From positions 1 to 64,000 of the forward strand of contig NZ_BMZB01000007.1 in NCBI RefSeq assembly GCF_014652575.1: a DNA stretch of 64,000 nucleotides, given 5' to 3'. How positions within the stretch are numbered: position 1 is the stretch's first letter; each line of letters starts with the position of its first letter. The position numbers and the translations under genes were made by a program. The notes beneath the pieces are model-generated. The model was not told the origin of the DNA and searched no databases. It saw only the letters and a list, made by a program, of their open reading frames with translations. Source of the DNA: Asticcacaulis endophyticus (GTDB lineage Bacteria > Pseudomonadota > Alphaproteobacteria > Caulobacterales > Caulobacteraceae). This document shows, piece by piece, positions 27,879-36,113 of the stretch.

Positions 27879-29345
27879 TCAGGATTTGACCACCATGCAA
27901 TCGAGCCGCTTGGCTTCGATCGCCTTGCAGGCTTTTTGGGCCTGCGCCTTGGTCATCTCAACAAAGCGGGTGCGATACCAGCCATTTGAGTTGCGGCTGA
28001 CGTCAGACACAGCCTCGGCCAGATTGGATTTGAAGCGCTTTTTCAGATCCTTGGTCCAGTCCTGAGCCAGTGACTTTTGCTTAAAGGCGCCGACCTGAAT
28101 GGCCCAGATGGCGTCTGGGTCTTTTTTCTTGGCCTTGGTCGCGGTTTTCTTAGCCGCCGGTTTGGCCTTGTTGTCTTTAGTCTGGGCATCCGCCAGCGCC
28201 TTGGCCACAGCCGGGGCATTGGCGGTGGAGCTTAGGCGCTGAACGTCTTCGGACATATTGGCCATTTCCGAGCCTTGCAGGGCGTCGCGTAACTGGGCGT
28301 CGCTCATCAGTTGGTCATTGCGGGCCAGAACCGTATAGGGCGACGCTGAGGCCGATCCAAAGGACTGCGTAAAGGCGGTCTGGGCGACGAGAATTTCCTC
28401 ACCCTTATTGCGGCGGGCGATGACGTCAAAACCGGTGTTGAGCAGGGCCGTGACGTGCTCACGGCGCTGGGATTTGTTGTCGCCGCCCAACATGACGGCG
28501 ATCAGACGGCGGTTGCCCTTAACCTGAGAGGCCACCAGATTGTAGCCGGCGGCATTGGTCACGCCGGTCTTCATGCCATCGACGCCGGACATGGCCAGCA
28601 GCGGATTATGGTTGTAGTAGGTCTTATCACGCCAGGTGTAGTTCTTGATATGGAAGTATTCATAATATTGCGGGTAGTCGCGCATCACCGCGCGGGCCAG
28701 AATGGCGAAGTCGCGGGCCGAAGACACCTGACGGTTATCGGGCAGGCCCGACGCATTGACGAAATTGGTCTGGGTCATGCCCAGTTCCTTAGCACGCAGG
28801 GTCATCAGGGCCCCAAAGCGCGCTTCGGTGCCGCCGATCTTTTCGCCCAGAGCGGCGGCCAGATCGTTGGCGGAATAGAGGGCGACCAACTTCATGGCTG
28901 AATCGACGTCAATAGTGTCGCCAGCTTTCAGCCAGACCTTGACCGGCTGCATGGAGGCGGCGTGGGGCGACATGGTGATCAGGTCGGTGGGCTTTAACTC
29001 ACCCATCGAGATGGCTTCGAACGCCATATAGAGCGTCATGATCTTGGTGAGGGAGGCGGGGTAGCGCTGACTATCGGCGCGGCTGGCGTAAAAGACTTCG
29101 CCGGATTGGGCATCGACGACGATGGCGGCATAACGCGCGCTTTGTTCGGACAAGTCCTGAGCCCGTGCGGCGGTGGCAAAGCCGATCACCATCATCAGGC
29201 AAATAAGGGTGGCGATCAGCGCGGACAGTGCGGTGCGCAGGGGGCGCGTCACAGGGATCGCACGGGCTTTTGGGGCCGGTACGGCAGTTTTACGCGAAAG
29301 GCTTTCAAGAAACATTCGCGTCTTGGCTGAGGGGAGGATACGCAA
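27879..29345 (-). CDS. D-alanyl-D-alanine carboxypeptidase with SPOR domain
   Basis: A 488-residue penicillin-binding protein of the DacA (S11) family. A long N-terminal extension precedes a hydrophobic signal/anchor (about 38-60). The catalytic motifs are SLTK (Ser98, Lys101), SAN (158-160) and KTG (259-261). A lysine/alanine-rich linker (about residues 385-410) leads to a C-terminal SPOR domain starting IWAIQVGAFKQKSLA, which binds denuded septal glycan. It trims stem peptides of peptidoglycan, probably at the division site. TTG at 29345 is the start because AAGGAG precedes it; the ATG ten codons later has no binding site. Confidence 0.9.
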   Translation of the reverse strand: MRILPSAKTRMFLESLSRKTAVPAPKARAIPVTRPLRTALSALIATLICLMMVIGFATAARAQDLSEQSARYAAIVVDAQSGEVFYASRADSQRYPASLTKIMTLYMAFEAISMGELKPTDLITMSPHAASMQPVKVWLKAGDTIDVDSAMKLVALYSANDLAAALGEKIGGTEARFGALMTLRAKELGMTQTNFVNASGLPDNRQVSSARDFAILARAVMRDYPQYYEYFHIKNYTWRDKTYYNHNPLLAMSGVDGMKTGVTNAAGYNLVASQVKGNRRLIAVMLGGDNKSQRREHVTALLNTGFDVIARRNKGEEILVAQTAFTQSFGSASASPYTVLARNDQLMSDAQLRDALQGSEMANMSEDVQRLSSTANAPAVAKALADAQTKDNKAKPAAKKTATKAKKKDPDAIWAIQVGAFKQKSLAQDWTKDLKKRFKSNLAEAVSDVSRNSNGWYRTRFVEMTKAQAQKACKAIEAKRLDCMVVKS

Positions 29346-29866
29346 CGGGCCAAGCTCCTTATTTACTAGATTTACGCCACAACCTTGTGCCTTTTTTATA
29401 AAAAATCGGGCACTGATTAAAAACTTAAGTCAGCATCGGGAGATTATGCCTTTGGATAAGGCGTGTCACGATTCCCGATCCCATCCGCCGCACTGTTAAG
29501 CTTAATTCAACAGGCTGGGGCGGATTAGTCAACTTACTACCTGTAACTATATGGTCACGATAACGCGCAATTGAGCCCAAAATGTAGCGGAGGTACGCGC
29601 CGCCGTTAAATAAGCTTACTATAAAACGCCGTTATGGCTTACAAACCCTTAACGCCCCGGATCAGGCTTATCCGGCGTGAGTCGTCTAAATGTATAATCC
29701 GTGCCGTAGTTTAAGCCGCGTCGTGCCGTAAAACGCTTACAGACTAAATTTTTTTACAAACCCTACCTTTGGCATTAAGCCGCGTCTTTTGGCTGGTTAT
29801 AAAGGGGCCTCCCGCAATGGGGGAATCCTGATTGAGGTAACCGGCGGTATTTGCGTACGTAGAATT
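29346..29866. other. Long AT-rich intergenic region between dacA-like and phasin genes
   Basis: About 520 bp without a supported gene. It must hold the carboxypeptidase promoter on the minus strand. TTAA-N7-TCAAC at 29496-29511 is one mismatch from the CtrA consensus, too weak to call. No repeat of the families described elsewhere is present. Confidence 0.4.
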
Positions 29867-29881
29867 TTGTGCACTGCACAA
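29867..29881. promoter_or_regulatory. PhaR-like operator TTGTGCA-C-TGCACAA
   Basis: A perfect 7-bp inverted repeat around one base, placed immediately upstream of the phasin promoter. PhaR repressors, which sense polyhydroxybutyrate, bind TGCA-containing palindromes in front of phasin genes, and the fit of sequence and position is good. No phaR gene is in the window. Confidence 0.65.
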
Positions 29882-29887
29882 TAATGT

Positions 29888-29916
29888 TTGACATCAGTGT
29901 GCGCTTGCGTTATAAA
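29888..29916 (+). promoter_or_regulatory. Phasin promoter, strong sigma-70 consensus
   Basis: TTGACA (29888-29893), exactly 17 nt, TATAAA (29911-29916). Transcription would start near 29923, about 107 nt before the phasin ATG. This is the best consensus promoter I see in the window, fitting an abundant protein. Confidence 0.8.
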
Positions 29917-30029
29917 TGCTTTCAATGGTTGTGTTTCTGAGTGGTTTTGCACTTATGGCGATATTTTCTCGCCAAACGGACTGAGACTCGACCAAGAGTC
30001 CTTTAGCATCAAATAGGGAGATTTTTGAC

Positions 30030-30467
30030 ATGGATACGGGTACAGAAGCTTTCAAATCAACCGTCGAGCGCGCTTCGGTCGCGGGTAACCAAGCCTTCAA
30101 AGACGGCGTTGAAAAGTCGTTGGGCATGCTCAACGAAGTCAACAGCCTGTCCAAGGGCAACATCGAAGCGGTCATCGAGAGCATGACGGCAGCCACCAAG
30201 GGTGTTGAAACCGTTGGCGCCCAAACCGCCGCTTTCGCCAAAAAGAACTGGGAAGACGCAGTCGCCGCGGGCAAGAGCCTGTCGAGCGCCAAGAGCGTAC
30301 AGGAAGTGATTGAACTGCAATCGTCCTGGGCCAAGTCGTCGATCGAAGCCTACGTGTCGGAAATGAACACGATTTCTGAAACCCTGTCGGCCTCGTTCAA
30401 AGACACATTCAAGCCGATCAACGCCCGCATGACGGCCGCGGTTGAGAAGTTCCAGTCTTACAAGTAG
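30030..30467 (+). CDS. Phasin family protein (PHB granule-associated)
   Basis: A 145-residue, mostly helical protein: amphipathic repeats such as GNQAFKDGVEKSLGMLNEVNSLS, SMTAATKGVETVGAQTAAFAKKNWEDAVAA and KSVQEVIELQSSWAKSSIEAYVSEMN are typical of the Phasin_2 family that coats polyhydroxyalkanoate granules. Synthesis genes (phaC, phaB) are not in the window. It has its own strong promoter, a PhaR-like box and a terminator, so it is a single regulated unit. Confidence 0.9.
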   Translation: MDTGTEAFKSTVERASVAGNQAFKDGVEKSLGMLNEVNSLSKGNIEAVIESMTAATKGVETVGAQTAAFAKKNWEDAVAAGKSLSSAKSVQEVIELQSSWAKSSIEAYVSEMNTISETLSASFKDTFKPINARMTAAVEKFQSYK

Positions 30468-30562
30468 TTTTAGTAAATCTTCGGTTATTCGCCGGTCATT
30501 GGCCGGTCGCGTATCAGACCGGCACTTAAAATTTAAAGCTGCAATTCGCCAAATTGCTGTAG

Positions 30563-30600
30563 CCCCGGATGGTCTCAACAACCGTCCGGGGATTTTTTTT
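30563..30600 (+). terminator. Terminator after the phasin gene
   Basis: CCCCGGATGG / CCGTCCGGGG stem with a 9-nt loop, then ATTTTTTTT. Confidence 0.9.
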
Positions 30601-30604
30601 ATTA

Positions 30605-30640
30605 GTGCTCAAGGAGCGAAGCGTTAGCACAACTTAAAAT
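30605..30640 (+). repeat. 36-bp dispersed repeat, copy 2
   Basis: GTGCTCAAGGAGCGAAGCGT continues as TAGCACAACTTAAAAT; it matches the copy at 3475-3510 with few differences. GTGCT and AGCAC within it are complementary. It follows the phasin terminator directly. Confidence 0.6.
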
Positions 30641-31036
30641 GGCTAGGCCACGAGTGACCGCAGCATGCTGCACCTGCGATCAAGTTTAAGTGATCGGGCA
30701 GAATCCACATATTCAACGGCGGCGAAGCACGTTTAGTCTTTGGCTATCTGATGTGGAGAACAATCTTTTTTGCACACCTTTTGTAAGACTTAGGCGTAAA
30801 CTGTGATCGTAACAGGGGATAGTATTGGCGATTGCCCCTTAACAGGTTCAAAGTTTGTACTATCTTCATTAGGCTACGTTCCCAACCGGCGTTAAAATCG
30901 CTTCGTTCACCCGGCCTTCAGGTCGGTGGCGTTAAGTTGAAAGAACGCCGTTAGGGTATGGTTAAAACAAAGAGGTTTAGTCTTGTCGGGTAACGGGTTT
31001 GATTTCGCGCTTGAGGAGGTTGAGGGCGCTAACATC
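30641..31036. other. Intergenic region upstream of clpS
   Basis: About 400 bp. It contains the small palindrome CGGCCTTCAGGTCGG near 30920 and presumably the clpS promoter, which I cannot place with confidence. No convincing gene is present; an in-frame TTG at 30983 would extend ClpS but lacks support. Confidence 0.4.
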
Positions 31037-31423
31037 ATGGCACAGTCGATGACGATCGCAGTAAAGTCAGCGGGCGCAGTGACGGCAGCGGGTAAGGGTG
31101 GGACGAAGACTCCCGACATTAAGCCTGACCAGGCCCCGTTTGCGGTTGTTGACGCCAAGCCCAAGCCACAGAAGCCGTCGCTGTACCGTGTGCTGATCCT
31201 CAACGACGACTACACGCCGATGGAATTCGTGGTCTATGTCCTTGAGCGGTTCTTTAACAAGTCGCGTGAGGACGCCACCCGCGTCATGCTGCATGTCCAT
31301 CAGACAGGCGTGGGCGTATGCGGGGTGTTTACCTACGAAGTGGCGGAAACGAAGGTGGCTCAGGTTGTCGACATGGCCCGCCGTCATCAGCACCCGCTGC
31401 AATGTACTATGGAAAAGGATTGA
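31037..31423 (+). CDS. clpS: ATP-dependent Clp protease adaptor ClpS
   Basis: A 128-residue adaptor with the core [24 protein letters not shown], in which NDD binds the alpha-amino group of N-degron substrates and M in TPME gates the pocket, and [21 protein letters not shown], where His forms part of the same site. It delivers N-end-rule substrates to ClpAP. About 45 residues precede the core, a long flexible extension rich in Ala, Lys and Pro. It is encoded 200 bp upstream of its partner clpA. Confidence 0.93.
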   Translation: MAQSMTIAVKSAGAVTAAGKGGTKTPDIKPDQAPFAVVDAKPKPQKPSLYRVLILNDDYTPMEFVVYVLERFFNKSREDATRVMLHVHQTGVGVCGVFTYEVAETKVAQVVDMARRHQHPLQCTMEKD

Positions 31424-31623
31424 GCATCAGGCCTATGGAAATGGCGTCAGGTGCTTACTATGTAAGAGTAGAAGCTACAGTTTTATAGAATTCAGGCCGC
31501 GTTTTTGGCAAGCGAACGATCCGATACCCAAAGATCTTATGTGTTTCGCGAACTACCGATGGGGCAAGAATAAAGTACTAAAAAGAGTACAGAGTTTGGA
31601 TCACAGCTTTAAGGAGGCTGAAC

Positions 31624-33936
31624 ATGCCATCATTTTCCAGCGCGCTTGAAGATACTCTTCATCGGGCCGTCGGGCACGCCAATGCTCATCATCATGAGTA
31701 TGCGACCTTAGAGCACCTCCTCCTCGCCCTCATTGACGATGTGGACTCCGCCGCCGTCATGACCGCGTGTAATGTAGATTTATCAAAACTGCGCGTGGCG
31801 CTGAACGCCTATATCGAGACCGATCTGAAATCCCTCGTGGTGCCGCAATCCGAAGAAGCCAAGCCCACCGCCGGTTTCCAGCGCGTCATCCAACGCGCGG
31901 TCATTCACGTCCAGTCATCCGGCCGCGACGAAGTCACCGGCGCCAATGTGCTGGTTGCGATCTTCTCGGAACGCGAAAGTCACGCCGCCTTCTTCCTGCA
32001 GGAGCAGGAAATGACGCGCTATGACGCGGTCAATTTTATCGCTCACGGTATTGCGAAAAAGCCGGGCGCGTCTGAACCGCGCGCCGTGCGCAGTGCCTCC
32101 GAAGACGGTGCGCCGTCGGATGAAAAATCTAAGGGCGAAAAGTCCACCGGCGATGCACTGGCCGCCTACTGCGTTGACCTGAATGAAAAGTCGCGCCACG
32201 GCAAGGTCGATCCGCTGATCGGTCGTCATGCCGAGGTTGAGCGCGCCATTCAGATCCTGTGCCGCCGGACCAAGAACAACCCGCTACTGGTCGGTGATCC
32301 AGGCGTGGGCAAGACCGCCATTGCCGAAGGCTTGGCCAAAAAGATCGTTGATGGCGAAGTGCCGGAAGTTCTGGCCGGGGCCACGATCTACAGCCTCGAC
32401 ATGGGCACGCTGTTGGCCGGCACCCGTTATCGCGGTGACTTTGAGGAGCGCGTCAAGCAGGTCGTCAAAGAGCTTGAGGCCCATCCGAATGCCGTCCTGT
32501 TCATCGACGAAATCCACACTGTCATCGGTGCGGGGGCCACGTCGGGCGGGGCGATGGATGCGTCCAACCTGCTGAAACCGGCTCTGGCGTCGGGTGCTCT
32601 GCGCTGCATGGGCTCAACGACCTATAAGGAGTACCGTCAGCACTTTGAGAAGGACCGCGCCCTGGTGCGTCGCTTCCAGAAGATTGACGTCAATGAACCG
32701 TCGCCGGACGACACCATCAAGATCCTGCGCGGTCTTAAGCCCTACTATGAGACCTTCCATAAGCTGAAATACACCGATGCGGCCATCAGAACCGCGGTTG
32801 AACTGTCGGCGCGTTACATCACTGACCGTAAGCTGCCGGACAAAGCCATTGACGTGATCGACGAAGCCGGTGCCTTGCAGGTCATCCTGCCGGAATCCAA
32901 GCGTAAGAAGATCATTGGCCCGCGTGAGATCGAAACGGTTATCGCCAAGATCGCCCGCATCCCGTCAAAGTCGGTGTCGCGTTCGGATACCGAAGCCCTG
33001 CGTGATCTTGAAAAAGACCTGCAACGGGTGGTCTTTGGTCAGAACGATGCCATCGAGCAGTTGTCGTCAGCCATGAAACTGGCCCGCGCCGGTCTGCGCG
33101 ATCCGCAAAAGCCGATTGGATGCTACCTGTTCTCCGGCCCGACCGGGGTGGGTAAGACCGAAGTGGCCAAGCAACTGGCGTCGACGCTTGGGATCGAGCT
33201 TTTGCGCTTTGACATGTCCGAATATATGGAGCGCCACACTGTGTCGCGCCTGATCGGGGCCCCTCCGGGCTATGTCGGCCATGACCAGGGCGGGCTCCTC
33301 ACCGATGCCGTCGATCAGCAACCCCATGCGGTCGTGCTGCTGGACGAAATCGAAAAGGCCCACGCCGATATCTACAACATCCTGCTGCAAGTCATGGATC
33401 ATGGCATGTTGACGGATGCGGTTGGCAAGAAGGTCGATTTCCGCAATGTGATCCTGATCATGACCACCAATGCGGGCGCTTCGGACAACCAGAAGAACTC
33501 GATCGGCTTCGGTCGGGCCAAGGTCGAAGGCGAAGACGATGCGGCGATCAAGCGTCTGTTTACGCCGGAGTTCCGCAACCGTCTGGATGCCATTGTCGGC
33601 TTCAAGCAACTGAAGGCCGAGGTCATCAGCCAGGTTGTGCACAAGTTCATCCTGCAACTGGAAATGCAGTTGGCGGATCGCAACATCACGATCACCCTGA
33701 CCGACGATGCCGCCAAGTGGCTGTCGGAAAACGGCTACGACGAACTGTACGGCGCGCGTCCACTGGCGCGGGTCATTCAGGAATACATCAAAAAGCCGCT
33801 GGCCGACGAGATCCTGTTCGGCAAGTTGATCAAGGGCGGTCATATCCTCGTCAAACTGACCGACGAGGGCAAGATCGGCTTCGACATCACGCCGGCCAAG
33901 GACAAGAACGCCTCCAAAGCCGAAGTCGTCGACTAG
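31624..33936 (+). CDS. clpA: ATP-dependent Clp protease ATP-binding subunit ClpA
   Basis: A 770-residue AAA+ unfoldase. It contains N-terminal ClpN repeats (about 1-150, the ClpS docking domain), Walker A GDPGVGKT (near 224-231), Walker B VLFIDEIH, a second Walker A GPTGVGKT (near 505-512) with Walker [11 protein letters not shown], and the ClpP-binding loop NSIGFGRA. There is no ClpB-type middle coiled coil, consistent with ClpA. A near-perfect AAGGAGG lies before the ATG. The gene has its own 200-bp upstream region and a terminator. Confidence 0.96.
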   Translation: MPSFSSALEDTLHRAVGHANAHHHEYATLEHLLLALIDDVDSAAVMTACNVDLSKLRVALNAYIETDLKSLVVPQSEEAKPTAGFQRVIQRAVIHVQSSGRDEVTGANVLVAIFSERESHAAFFLQEQEMTRYDAVNFIAHGIAKKPGASEPRAVRSASEDGAPSDEKSKGEKSTGDALAAYCVDLNEKSRHGKVDPLIGRHAEVERAIQILCRRTKNNPLLVGDPGVGKTAIAEGLAKKIVDGEVPEVLAGATIYSLDMGTLLAGTRYRGDFEERVKQVVKELEAHPNAVLFIDEIHTVIGAGATSGGAMDASNLLKPALASGALRCMGSTTYKEYRQHFEKDRALVRRFQKIDVNEPSPDDTIKILRGLKPYYETFHKLKYTDAAIRTAVELSARYITDRKLPDKAIDVIDEAGALQVILPESKRKKIIGPREIETVIAKIARIPSKSVSRSDTEALRDLEKDLQRVVFGQNDAIEQLSSAMKLARAGLRDPQKPIGCYLFSGPTGVGKTEVAKQLASTLGIELLRFDMSEYMERHTVSRLIGAPPGYVGHDQGGLLTDAVDQQPHAVVLLDEIEKAHADIYNILLQVMDHGMLTDAVGKKVDFRNVILIMTTNAGASDNQKNSIGFGRAKVEGEDDAAIKRLFTPEFRNRLDAIVGFKQLKAEVISQVVHKFILQLEMQLADRNITITLTDDAAKWLSENGYDELYGARPLARVIQEYIKKPLADEILFGKLIKGGHILVKLTDEGKIGFDITPAKDKNASKAEVVD

Positions 33937-33990
33937 GGGCAAGCCCCTAGGACCGTAACTTGGCGCAAGCGTTTAAGTCCGCACTAAAAT

Positions 33991-34025
33991 AAAAAGCCGC
34001 CGGAACCCTCCGGCGGCTTTTTCAT
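33991..34025 (+). terminator. Terminator after clpA
   Basis: AAAAAGCCGCCGGA / TCCGGCGGCTTTTT around ACCC, followed by CATTTT. A short hairpin GGGGCAAGCCCC also abuts the clpA stop codon (33937-33948), related to the post-stop hairpins after tuf and at 35805. Confidence 0.93.
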
Positions 34026-34029
34026 TTTA

Positions 34030-34103
34030 TACCTCCCTGCCTGTGGCGGGGAGGGGGACCGCACGAGCGGCCAAAGGCCGTGAGATGTGGTGGTGGGGGC
34101 TAT
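34030..34103 (+). repeat. Palindromic intergenic repeat, copy D (diverged)
   Basis: ACCTCCCTGCCTGTGGCGGG, then GAGGGGGACCGC, a CGAGCGGCC/GGCCGTGAG segment, and GTGGTGGTGGGGGCTATGC. The order of blocks matches the CTCCTCCC...GGAGGGG family, but it is the most diverged copy. Confidence 0.5.
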
Positions 34104-34130
34104 GCGTGCATACAGCAGTCGATCGGGTGT

Positions 34131-34586
34131 TTAAATGTCTTTGAGAATAGCTTCCATTTCCTCATCTGACAGCTTTGGTCTCAAATCAGCTATTGCAGTC
34201 CAAGCAGTATCGCCGGGACGTTTAACGCGCCAATAAATCCAGCCATCTAAATTTGTTGTTTTCCCTTTTTTTGTAACAGCTATGCCACTTGCGGCGGCTG
34301 ATGGACTATTGAAATCCTTGCCTTCGACCACCCATATTCCGTTTGTAATTCTTCCTTCGTAGACAGTTCCATTATACTCCATGCGCAATTCTGTTTGATG
34401 TGGAAGAGTTACTCCTTTTCCTGACCAAGGCTTACCCATGAGTGATTGAGAATATTTTGATTCTTTTACTGTGATTTTTAAAAGTCGACGAAGAACGTCA
34501 TTTGGTGTTTCTGAAAAATTTAATCGTTCAATTTCAATCTTTTTATGAACATCGAAGTCTATTTCTATTGATCGCATATTTTGCAT
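34131..34586 (-). CDS. Small protein with SeqA-N-like start and RAMA-like end
   Basis: A 151-residue protein. Residues 4-37 (MRSIEIDFDVHKKIEIERL...TPNDVLRRLLKI) resemble the ribbon-helix-helix oligomerisation domain at the N-terminus of SeqA. Residues about 70-135 (EYNGTVYEGRITNGIWVVEG, NSPSAAASGIAV, NLDGWIYWRVKRPG) resemble the RAMA domain found beside restriction and methylation enzymes and thought to bind modified DNA. The SeqA DNA-binding domain is missing. The ATG at 34586 has GGAGGG 6 nt upstream. The gene is strikingly A/T-rich, lies beside a repeat element, and is probably acquired. Function unknown; modified-DNA recognition is an inference. Confidence 0.65.
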   Translation of the reverse strand: MQNMRSIEIDFDVHKKIEIERLNFSETPNDVLRRLLKITVKESKYSQSLMGKPWSGKGVTLPHQTELRMEYNGTVYEGRITNGIWVVEGKDFNSPSAAASGIAVTKKGKTTNLDGWIYWRVKRPGDTAWTAIADLRPKLSDEEMEAILKDI

Positions 34587-34772
34587 CTGCTTTCCCTCCA
34601 AATTTCTCCGTGAGGTGACAATATCGAATGGGAAAATATTTTCAAGTGAATTTAGTAAAAATAGTAAAAATAGTTTTGATTATGCCCTTCAAATCGTAAC
34701 CGAACCCCTACATAAGGCCCTAGTGCTATGTGCCGCTTACCCGATGTGAGCTGGCTCCATCGGAGGTAAGTG

Positions 34773-35771
34773 ATGATCCCGTTTTCCATTCTTGATTTAA
34801 GCCAAGTCGGTGAGGGCGGGACGGTGCGTGAGGCGCTCGATAATTCCGCGACCATGGCCGGACACGCGGAAACACTGGGCTACACGCGCTACTGGCTGGC
34901 CGAACATCACGGTATGCCGGGGATAGCCTCGGCGGCGACGTCGATCGTCATCGCCCATGTGGGGCAGGCGACCAAGACCATCCGCATCGGCTCCGGCGGG
35001 ATCATGCTGCCCAACCATTCGCCGTTGGTGATCGCTGAGCAGTTTGGCACGCTGGAGGCGCTGTTTCCGGGCCGGGTTGATCTGGGGCTGGGCCGGGCGC
35101 CGGGGACGGATATGAAGACCGCGCGGGCTTTGCGGCGGAACCTTGATAACGGTGTTGACAGCTTTCCCAATGATGTTCTGGAGTTGCAGGCCTATTTGGG
35201 GGAAGGCGATGACGCCGCCAGCCGTCCGGTCATTGCCGTGCCGGGGATGAACACCAATGTGCCGATCTGGCTGCTGGGGTCGAGCCTCTATAGCGCGCAA
35301 CTGGCGGCCATGCTGGGCTTACCCTATGCGTTCGCGTCGCACTTCGCGCCGGAGCATCTGTTTCAGGCCTTAAGCATCTACCGCAGCCAGTTCAAACCGT
35401 CGGCGGTGTTAGATAAGCCCTATGCGATGGTCGGGATCATGGGGGTGGCCGCCGACACGGACGATGAGGCGAAATATCTCTATACGTCGATGCAGCAGTC
35501 GTTTGCTAATCTGCGCCGCAATGACCGCAAGCCGTTCCCCAAGCCTAACCGTGGACTGCAACTCACGCCCGATGAGGCGGCGATGGTTGATCATATGCTG
35601 AAATATGCGGTGGTCGGGTCGCCTGCGACGATCGAGTCCAAACTCAAGGCGTTTTTGGCGCAGACCGAGGCCGATGAACTGATTATCTCCATGCCGATCC
35701 ACGACATAAAGGCCCGCCTGCGCTCAGTCGAACTGTTTGCGCAAACGGGCCTAATGGAAGCCGTAAATTAG
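34773..35771 (+). CDS. LLM-class flavin-dependent oxidoreductase (luciferase-like)
   Basis: A 332-residue TIM-barrel protein. [78 protein letters not shown] is characteristic of the YhbW-like LLM subgroup, which uses reduced FMN or F420; in proteobacteria FMN is expected. Substrate unknown. The ATG at 34773 follows GGAGG. Confidence 0.88.
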   Translation: MIPFSILDLSQVGEGGTVREALDNSATMAGHAETLGYTRYWLAEHHGMPGIASAATSIVIAHVGQATKTIRIGSGGIMLPNHSPLVIAEQFGTLEALFPGRVDLGLGRAPGTDMKTARALRRNLDNGVDSFPNDVLELQAYLGEGDDAASRPVIAVPGMNTNVPIWLLGSSLYSAQLAAMLGLPYAFASHFAPEHLFQALSIYRSQFKPSAVLDKPYAMVGIMGVAADTDDEAKYLYTSMQQSFANLRRNDRKPFPKPNRGLQLTPDEAAMVDHMLKYAVVGSPATIESKLKAFLAQTEADELIISMPIHDIKARLRSVELFAQTGLMEAVN

Positions 35772-35804
35772 AACGGGCCTATCAGCCTGTTCCAAGTTCA
35801 GGGT

Positions 35805-35823
35805 GCAGGGGCTGTGCCCCTGC
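35805..35823 (-). repeat. Short hairpin element abutting a stop codon
   Basis: GCAGGGGC-TGT-GCCCCTGC: perfect 8-bp arms. On the minus strand it follows the TAG of the gene at 35824 without a gap and continues into ACCC, the same layout as the element after tuf at 25058. Confidence 0.65.
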
Positions 35824-36012
35824 CTAGCCGACGGTGACGCCGGACAGGCTGCTGAACAGGCCAAATACCTGAAGCAGCCACAGCACGACACCGATCACGA
35901 CGACCGCGTTGAGGATGTTTTTGATCTTGCCGTCCATCGGGATGTAGGTGTTGACCAGCCACAACAGGACGCCGACGACAATAAGCACAACAACAAGATT
36001 AATAAGAGGCAT
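35824..36012 (-). CDS. Small two-helix membrane protein, Thivi_2564 family
   Basis: A 62-residue protein with two transmembrane helices (INLVVVLIVVGVLLWLVNTYI and VVVIGVVLWLLQVFGLF) joined by PMDGKIKNILNA. Size and the conserved PM-x-G-x-IK-x-IL linker match the Thivi_2564 family of small inner-membrane proteins, whose role is unknown. It is a monocistronic minus-strand gene between the LLM oxidoreductase and a DUF4153 protein. Confidence 0.78.
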   Translation of the reverse strand: MPLINLVVVLIVVGVLLWLVNTYIPMDGKIKNILNAVVVIGVVLWLLQVFGLFSSLSGVTVG

Positions 36013-36113
36013 GGGTTAATTCCTTCGGGTTCATGGGTAAGATGAACCTAGGCCCAGTTGTCTCAGGTTTAAATGCGGAGGATAGTTCGGAATATAAAGA
36101 AATGATCGGATTG

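Noticed and set aside
29496-29511. Possible CtrA box TTAA-N7-TCAAC
   Set aside because: One mismatch in an A/T-rich region where such matches are expected by chance.
30983-31036. TTG-initiated N-terminal extension of ClpS
   Set aside because: The ATG at 31037 already gives a protein longer than usual and the extra 18 residues have no support.
33067-33942. 291-codon antisense frame in clpA
   Set aside because: Shadow of the clpA coding bias; ClpA motifs are complete on the other strand.
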